64,000 nt of DNA from Thiotrichaceae bacterium. GTDB lineage: Bacteria > Pseudomonadota > Gammaproteobacteria > SZUA-140. Both the position numbers and the translations under genes were made by a program. Where the stretch lies: positions 1 to 64,000 of the forward strand of contig NVTY02000061.1 in the NCBI GenBank assembly GCA_002401765.2, in the 5' to 3' direction. Below the pieces are notes generated by a model that saw nothing but the letters and a program-made list of their open reading frames with translations, did no database searches and was not told the DNA's origin. Numbering within the stretch: the first letter of the stretch is position 1; each line of letters opens with the position of its first letter. Positions 58,958 through 64,000 of the stretch are shown here, piece after piece.

Positions 58958-59533
58958 TTAATTCAAAAGCGTTTTCAATTTACCTTGTATCGTCTCTCGA
59001 GCCCTGAAAATTCGTGAACGTACCGTTCCTACCGGGCATCCCATCACCACGGCAATCTCTTCATAACTCAAACCTTCAAGCTCTCGTAGCGTGATCGCAA
59101 TACGCAAATCCTCAGAGAGTCCTTCAATCGCCTCAGCCACCACACGCTGAATTTCATCTTTCAACAACAAGCGCTCTGGCGTGGCCTGATCCTTAAGTTC
59201 CACGCAGCTTTCAAATTGCTCTGCATCACTCACATCCAGATCAACACTGGGCGGCCGTCGCCCTTGTGACACCAGGTGGTTTTTTGCCGTATTGACCGCA
59301 ATCCGATACAACCAGGTGTAAAATGCACTCTCCCCACGAAAATTGGGGAGCGCCCGATAGGCCTTGATAAAAGCCTCCTGGGTAACATCCTGCACATCTG
59401 CCGAGTTATTGAGGAAGCGAGAAACCAGCGCAACAATACGATGCTGGTATTTTTTTACAAGGATATCAAATGCTTGTTTATCACCGCCTTGTACGCGCTC
59501 AACCAGATATTGATCGGCTTTATTATCACCCAT
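58958..59533 (-). CDS. rpoE: RNA polymerase sigma factor RpoE (AlgU), 191 aa
   Basis: Sigma-E directs the envelope-stress regulon. Region 2 contains NSADVQDVTQEAFIKAYRALPNF with YTWLYRIAVNTAKNHL, and region 4 contains LSEDLRIAITLRELEGLSYEEIAVVMGCP. I chose the ATG at 59533 (MGDNKADQYL), with GAGG nine bases upstream and the exact E. coli length; the longer frame from 59575 adds 14 unlike residues. It heads the unbroken minus-strand run to acpS. Confidence 0.96.
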   Translation of the reverse strand: MGDNKADQYLVERVQGGDKQAFDILVKKYQHRIVALVSRFLNNSADVQDVTQEAFIKAYRALPNFRGESAFYTWLYRIAVNTAKNHLVSQGRRPPSVDLDVSDAEQFESCVELKDQATPERLLLKDEIQRVVAEAIEGLSEDLRIAITLRELEGLSYEEIAVVMGCPVGTVRSRIFRARETIQGKLKTLLN

Positions 59534-59583
59534 GCGGACAGGCCTCAAAAGCAACATCGGCCCGACTACGCTCACTCATCTCC

Positions 59584-59610
59584 ATAGACAACTTAAATAT
59601 TATTTGGTTC
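59584..59610 (-). promoter_or_regulatory. Possible sigma-E type promoter of rpoE
   Basis: On the minus strand, GAACCA (59610-59605) and TCTAT (59588-59584) are 16 bases apart, close to the sigma-E pattern GAACTT-N16-TCTRA. A start site would lie about 45 bases before the rpoE ATG, giving the autoregulation typical of this operon. The -35 and -10 each differ from consensus, so this is tentative. Confidence 0.35.
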
Positions 59611-59867
59611 AGAATTTATTGAAAGATTTGTTTGAATCAATTGATCTTTACCGCAAGGGCTTAAAATAATAGTAATATATTTGCAGTCACTACTCCAGCG
59701 ACTAACGACTGGGGGCGAATATACCCGACATTTCAGGTCAGGCATAGCGCCAGTTTAAATTGCGCATCTGTTTAAACCATCACTCAGGCGGTCAACGTCA
59801 ACATACGGTATAATCACTATTATCAAGCCCCGGCTATCAACACCATCTTAGTAAAGTACACATTAAT

Positions 59868-60740
59868 ATGAAAGACGCAGATACCCTGCAACGCTTCCTG
59901 TTTGAAAACAGCGATGTTCGCGGCACCTTTATCCACCTTCAAGCAAGCTATCAGAGTGCCAGAGATCGGTACGATTATCCTGAATCTGTCGCCCAACCAC
60001 TTGGGCAAGCGCTCGCCGCCAGCACCCTACTCAGCTCAACGATTAAGTTCAAAGGCTCCCTGATCTTACAGCTACAGTCGAATGGCCCCATTAACATGCT
60101 AGTCGCACAGTGCGATGACCAGCGGCACATCCGAGGCCTGGCGCGCTGGCAGCAGGAGATCAACGGCGAATCACTCACCGATATCTTTGGCCAAGGCCGT
60201 ATCACCATTACCATCAATAGTGAGCGCAATGAAGACCGCTACCAAGGCGTTGTCGGACTCGAAGGGGCCTCACTCAGCGAAGCTATCGAAAGTTATTTCC
60301 GCCAATCAGAACAGCTCGATACCCGCCTGTGGCTCTTTGCCGACCACCAACAAGCGGTGGGCTTACTGCTCCAACAGCTACCCGGCGAAGCCCCTGACGA
60401 TAGCTTTTGGCAGCACATCGAAACACTGGGTGAAACACTCACCAGCAGTGAACTACTACAACTCAGCCCGGCCGAAATCCTACACCGCCTCTTTCACGAA
60501 GAAGATATCCGCCTTTTTGAGCCAGAGCCCGTCAGCTTTCGCTGTGGTTGTAGCCGTCAAAAAATCGCCAGCATGATACGCGCCCTCGGTTCTGACGAAG
60601 CCCATTCAATCATTGAAGAGCAAGGCAAGATTGACGTTGGCTGTGAGTTCTGCAACCAGCAGTACACCTTTGATCGCGTGGATACAGCGGCATTGTTTGC
60701 CAACCATGTCTCACCGCTAACACCCGATACAAAGCAATAG
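59868..60740 (+). CDS. hslO: Redox-regulated chaperone Hsp33, 290 aa
   Basis: Hsp33 becomes an active holdase when oxidised. The N-terminal domain has RGTFIHLQASYQSA and the C-terminal zinc-redox switch has Cys in FRCGCSRQK and VGCEFCNQQY, the CxC...CxxC set that forms disulfides on activation. Length matches the family. It is divergent from rpoE across a 334-base region; a TATAAT at 59809-59814 with a poor -35 may be its promoter. Confidence 0.95.
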   Translation: MKDADTLQRFLFENSDVRGTFIHLQASYQSARDRYDYPESVAQPLGQALAASTLLSSTIKFKGSLILQLQSNGPINMLVAQCDDQRHIRGLARWQQEINGESLTDIFGQGRITITINSERNEDRYQGVVGLEGASLSEAIESYFRQSEQLDTRLWLFADHQQAVGLLLQQLPGEAPDDSFWQHIETLGETLTSSELLQLSPAEILHRLFHEEDIRLFEPEPVSFRCGCSRQKIASMIRALGSDEAHSIIEEQGKIDVGCEFCNQQYTFDRVDTAALFANHVSPLTPDTKQ

Positions 60741-61092
60741 TGAATGGAAAATAGATTATTACCTGATATGCCTAGTTGTGAATCCATGTAAATCCAAGCG
60801 CATGGAGTTTTTGACTCACACCACTAACTCAATGGGTTCAACTCGGCTACCTGTCATTACTACTTAAGGGCACTTCTATTAATTCATAAACGCTCCGCTT
60901 AAACCCCCAATCCGCTACATCAGCGTTGCCCATTTTGGCAATAGTCCCGCTACGGTGTGCCCCTTAGGTATTACCTGCTATTGACGCCTTGAGGCAACGA
61001 ATTTGGCATTCAATCTGCCTCGCTCAGAATTAATAGAGCGGCCCTTAGATCGAATCAACAATGCTGGTATCTGACCCTGAGGCTTGCACACC
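60741..61092. other. 352-base gap between hslO and the eCIS-like gene
   Basis: The gap is mostly the inverted-repeat element at 60868-61044. The flanking bases show no gene and no clear terminator. A possible remnant of coding sequence inside the element could not be assigned. Confidence 0.5.
60868..61044. mobile_element. 177-bp MITE-like element
   Basis: GGGCACTTCTATTAATTC (60868-60885) and the reverse complement of 61027-61044 (GGGCCGCTCTATTAATTC) match at 15 of 18 positions. The flanks are TTAA (left) and TTAG (right), an imperfect YTAR-type duplication, again reminiscent of IS5-group elements. No intact open frame is present. Its ends differ from those of the element at 36.6 kb, so it is a different family. 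Confidence 0.7.
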
Positions 61093-62322
61093 TTAATCAA
61101 ATTCATTAGCCTGGATCTCATCAACGGCCTCCTGCGCAGCACCTAGCGCTACTTCAGCATCGACACCCTCGTCTGCTTCTGGCACTGCAAACTCAATTTC
61201 AAAATTCACATCATTAAAACTGGCATCCGCTTCCCCCGTCGCACGAATATGCCTGATACTCTTCCCCCCGGTCTCATCCACATGATCGCCCAGCATAAAC
61301 GCCGCACCACTACAGTTAGGCGTCCCAAGTACCGCATTAAACTCATCACTCCCCGGTAGCCAGGTGTGTGCTGTTTGATAGGTCACGCCATCAGGAAGTG
61401 CCATATACCCTGCCTGTAAAGAAACACTGTTCTGAACACCGTGGCGTTTCAAGGTATTAAGTTCGGTCATCGCAGCTTTCGCCCGACTCTTCTTAAAAAA
61501 CCAGAACCGTTGCTTAGAGGCCTCAAAATACTGACGCCATAAAATTTCAGAGTTGGGAAGTCCACGTGTCACATAGCCTTCCTCATCACGATGGTCTGCA
61601 TCCGAAATACGCGCCGGGTCACGATTAGCGTAATTCCAATCAGCGCTGATACTCCCCTCAGCCGTATCGATTGCATTGTCATACTGCCCGACCACTTCAT
61701 TAGGAGCGACACCGATCTCTGCTCGCCCAAAGGTTCTCATCTGTTGCCCGCCGCCACTTCGGGTTAAATACCAGGCCTGATAACGCCGATCATAATCAGC
61801 TCGTATGTCAGCGAGCTGTTGCATGAGCTCTGCATCATTTTGTTGAAATGCAGCAACTCGAGCATCAAGCTGGTTCCAGTATCTAGCGCCTTTGCCAAGT
61901 GTCGTGGCATAAACTGCATTCAGGTGTGCCCAGATAACATCACTTTTTTCTATCTCTGACCCCTGGCCACCGACAAAACCACCCGCTGCCATGCGTAATT
62001 TTGGTCGCTTTAACTCCCCATAACCTGGATTTTCAGTTTTTTTCATCTGCAACACACCTGGCACAGCGGGTGCCCCTTTCGGTATAGGATGCCCGCTCTT
62101 CTGTTGGTCTTCGTAAAAATTTGCCATCGCCTGCGCATCCTCACAAGCCTTCGCCTGAGGGCTACCATTGATGCCTGAAACCAACGCATGCTGTGCAACG
62201 GTAGTGGCACGGTTATCGTTATGTTGTGTCATTGAAGAGTGCTGATGATGTGACCTGCGCTGCACAGCAGAACTGCGCTCACTAGCACTACAAGCGTTTT
62301 TTTCAGAATACCGCCGCATCAT
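61093..62322 (-). CDS. Large protein with DUF4157/eCIS-like N-terminus, 409 aa
   Basis: I do not recognise the full protein. Residues about 35-75 (DNRATTVAQHALVSGINGSP then QAKACEDAQAMANFYEDQQ) match a pattern I know from the N-termini of DUF4157-type proteins and effectors linked to extracellular contractile injection systems: D-N-R-x-x-x-x-A-Q-x-x-L followed by S-P-Q-A-K. The DUF4157 HExxH domain itself is not visible. The middle is helical, and the C-terminus (HTWLPGSDEF to ATGEADASFNDVNFE) is unrecognised and acidic at the end. There is no signal peptide. GAGG lies just before the two adjacent ATGs at 62322 and 62319. It is preceded by a repeat-rich gap. Confidence 0.75.
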   Translation of the reverse strand: MMRRYSEKNACSASERSSAVQRRSHHQHSSMTQHNDNRATTVAQHALVSGINGSPQAKACEDAQAMANFYEDQQKSGHPIPKGAPAVPGVLQMKKTENPGYGELKRPKLRMAAGGFVGGQGSEIEKSDVIWAHLNAVYATTLGKGARYWNQLDARVAAFQQNDAELMQQLADIRADYDRRYQAWYLTRSGGGQQMRTFGRAEIGVAPNEVVGQYDNAIDTAEGSISADWNYANRDPARISDADHRDEEGYVTRGLPNSEILWRQYFEASKQRFWFFKKSRAKAAMTELNTLKRHGVQNSVSLQAGYMALPDGVTYQTAHTWLPGSDEFNAVLGTPNCSGAAFMLGDHVDETGGKSIRHIRATGEADASFNDVNFEIEFAVPEADEGVDAEVALGAAQEAVDEIQANEFD

Positions 62323-62524
62323 CGCCTCATCATTATGTCAGTCAATCACCACGATCAACATTCAACCTACCAGAATCTCAGCTGAGGATAATGTTCTTAA
62401 TAACAAGACCCTTGTCTCTCTACACCTATCATGACAACTATGGCGTACATTAGACGCCCGATCAATGGTGAATCTCCCACAGCTTAACGGATACTTTAAA
62501 TCAGCTCCCTATTTTCAAACAATT

Positions 62525-62616
62525 CCAGAGACACAATCTTAATTCACCAGGATATAAGTATTGTGTCCCTGGATACCTGGATACCTGGATACCTAGATAC
62601 GAAGCCGGTATCCAGA
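62525..62616. repeat. REP-like hairpin followed by four 8-bp tandem repeats
   Basis: CCAGAGACACAATCTT (62525-62540) is the near-perfect inverse of AAGTATTGTGTCCCTGG (62556-62572). Directly after, CTGGATAC occurs three times (62569-62592) and CTAGATAC once (62593-62600), with an inverted copy GGTATCCAG at 62607-62615. The group can fold into alternative hairpins. Confidence 0.75.
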
Positions 62617-62845
62617 GACCGCTGAACTAGCAAGTTTTGACAACAGCGGTTCAAGTCTCCGCCCCTTTGGTCATGCATTAATTAATTTTTGAATGGATAC
62701 TTTTGGTGAGATGGTAATAAAGCGACAATATGATACTTGACCCCTTATCTATTTTTTATTGGCGCGTTTTTAGTGAATGTGGATCACAGTGGAAAATCAA
62801 CGACACTGACTCCGTTGATTCATTCTTCAGGATATAAGTATTGTG
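62548..62845. repeat. 18-bp direct repeat, two copies 280 bases apart
   Basis: CAGGATATAAGTATTGTG is present at 62548-62565 and at 62828-62845. The bases after each copy (TCCCTGG and CCCCCAG) and before it (TTCAC and ATTCTT) are also related, so the similar stretch is nearer 30 bases. This fits two copies of a REP-type unit. Confidence 0.8.
62795..62820. repeat. Hairpin with 8-base arms
   Basis: AATCAACG (62795-62802) and CGTTGATT (62813-62820) are perfect inverted arms around ten bases, immediately before the second copy of the direct repeat. No T-tract follows, so it is not a standard terminator. It may mark the boundary of a repeat unit. Confidence 0.5.
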
Positions 62846-63063
62846 CCCCCAGATAGCCGGATAGGAGCGGATAGCGTTGTTTGCCATCCGTGGGAATCAT
62901 TTTCAACCGGTTACAATTTGTAATCAGTTTACTTTCTTCCTTATTTAATCGACTTTCCAACACCTTCCAGTAATTTCTGGCAGATCTGATGATCTGATGA
63001 TTTGGCTGCGGGGCAGAACTTGCTCATCGAAACAGCTTCACCCGCCTGACAAGTTTTCCATAA

Positions 63064-64000
63064 TTATTTCTTACTGCTTATACCTTGGTCAAGCAACGTC
63101 TCTTGCTGCTCCAGTAGCCTATCAAAATCTGATTTGAAAAGCCTATCTTGTACAATGCGATATTTTTCGAATTCGCTTTCAGCAAAGTCCTTTGCTATTT
63201 TGGCCGTGATCTTTCCAGCATCTTGCAATATTTCACGCTCATCAAACTCAAGAAAGAGATCAAGCCGCTTGCTCCAATCTTCCATCGTCATTGGGATGTT
63301 GCGCTTAGCCCGCTCTTCTGCCAGATCAAGGTAAGCATTAACAATTCGGCCCAACGATTCCAACTCATCTTTGCTCAAGTAGTTCTTGGCAATACTCACG
63401 TCGGTTTTGACGATCTTACCATCAGGCGCATTACCCCAGGACGTTAGGCCCATATGCGTTTCCTCACTATCGGCACGTTGCATAATCAACTCTGCAGCCG
63501 TATGACCATGTATGCCAAAGTGAAGTTTGTTCTGAACCTTGGAATAGAAGTGATTAGTCGCCTCATTATCCCGTGTGTAATCGAGACTAGTCGCATAAAT
63601 ATCGGTAATTTTTTGATAGAAACGACGCTCACTCAGGCGGATTTCACGGATTTCAGCCAGCACTCTTTCGAAGTAGTCTTCGCCCAAAAACGAGCCATTT
63701 TCCATCCGCTCGTTATCGAGTACATACCCCTTAATTGCAAACTCACGCAACACCTGGGTTGCCCACTGGCGAAATTGAGTGGCGCGCCTGGAATTGACGC
63801 GGTAACCGACGGAGATAATCATGTCTAGATTGTAGAAATTGGTGGGTTTAGTAGAAAATTCGGGATTTCCGAATTTCCTCAGCGTCGCGCTTTCATCTAG
63901 CTCTTTATCAGCATAAATGTTCTTAATATGCTCATTAACGGTAGATACCGACTTGCCAAACAGCTCAGCAATCAGCTTTTGCGTCAACCAGACTGTTTCA
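63064..64000 (-). CDS. RhuM-family protein (5' end outside window)
   Basis: The frame stays open to the window edge (residues ETVWLTQKLIAELFGKSVST read in from the right), so the gene begins beyond 64000; an apparent TTG start at 63987 would cut into the conserved N-terminus. The family signature is the WLTQxxxAELF winged-helix region followed by HIKNIY and TNFYNLDMIISVGYRVNSRRATQFRQWAT. The family is named from rhuM in a Salmonella pathogenicity island; its role is unknown but it is often found on mobile islands and beside restriction-modification genes. This suggests an island starts here. Confidence 0.9.
   Translation of the reverse strand, partial: ETVWLTQKLIAELFGKSVSTVNEHIKNIYADKELDESATLRKFGNPEFSTKPTNFYNLDMIISVGYRVNSRRATQFRQWATQVLREFAIKGYVLDNERMENGSFLGEDYFERVLAEIREIRLSERRFYQKITDIYATSLDYTRDNEATNHFYSKVQNKLHFGIHGHTAAELIMQRADSEETHMGLTSWGNAPDGKIVKTDVSIAKNYLSKDELESLGRIVNAYLDLAEERAKRNIPMTMEDWSKRLDLFLEFDEREILQDAGKITAKIAKDFAESEFEKYRIVQDRLFKSDFDRLLEQQETLLDQGISSKK

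Larger units (their letters stand above)
62323..63063. other. 741-base repeat-rich gap
   Basis: No gene is supported here. The region holds a REP-like hairpin, four 8-bp tandem repeats, an 18-bp direct repeat in two copies 280 bases apart and an 8-base-arm hairpin, each listed separately. Its AT-rich composition and repeat content suggest a site of past insertions. Confidence 0.6.

Noticed and set aside
62569..62600. Tandem 8-bp repeats as a CRISPR array
   Set aside because: Units are too short, have no spacers of regular length and no cas genes are nearby.

Overview
The window looks like a contiguous piece of a gammaproteobacterial chromosome with moderate G+C. The evidence is gene order: msbA-lpxK-Trm112-like-kdsB, thrS-infC-rpmI-rplT-pheST-ihfA-merR, and an unbroken rpoE-rseA-rseB-rseC-mucD-lepA-lepB-DUF4845-rnc-era-recO-pdxJ-acpS run. 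These are typical of gammaproteobacteria related to the Chromatiales, Thiotrichales and Pseudomonadales. I cannot name a species. All calls come from reading the sequence; no database search was run.

Layout. (1) 1-3.96 kb is the right-hand part of an integrated element. It has a lambda-type excisionase and integrase in overlapping frames, then four short unrecognised genes driven by a near-consensus promoter with a 23-bp palindrome, and three 11-bp direct repeats close to the junction with the chromosome. (2) 4.2-14.1 kb, mostly minus strand, is an envelope block: kdsB, Trm112-like, lpxK, msbA, exbD, exbB, comEC, lolD and lolC, with a DUF2062 gene opposed. (3) 14.2-22.8 kb is a translation block with tRNA-Pro, merR/ihfA, pheT, pheS, rplT, rpmI, infC (probable AUC start), thrS, tRNA-Val and an orphan response regulator. 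(4) 23-26 kb holds a class I methyltransferase, a DUF4389 membrane protein and a spermidine-synthase-like protein. (5) 25.9-34.5 kb is a copper/silver efflux locus: TolC-like, CusB and CusA plus a His/Met-rich periplasmic protein, divergent from CusRS, with a palindromic box between them. (6) 34.5-41.9 kb has a shortened zinc dehydrogenase, an exported minimal DNA ligase, an alpha carbonic anhydrase lipoprotein, thrC-hom-alaC and a Mth938-like protein. (7) 42.2-48.2 kb has a lipoprotein/DUF1501 Tat pair, then a TlpA-DUF4266-DUF3570-ApbE cluster. (8) 48.5-59.5 kb is the sigma-E operon running into housekeeping genes, followed by divergent hslO. (9) 60.7-64 kb is an accessory region with a MITE, a large protein whose N-terminus resembles DUF4157/eCIS-type proteins, REP-like repeats and a RhuM-family gene cut by the window edge.

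Three short transposase-less elements with terminal inverted repeats (14.3, 36.6 and 60.9 kb) are not explained by any gene. The most interesting candidates for undescribed biology are the TlpA-DUF4266-DUF3570-ApbE cluster, whose small lipoprotein ends in a Gly/Cys-rich tail; the eCIS-like protein at 61.1-62.3 kb; and the small-gene module behind the lambda-type integrase.
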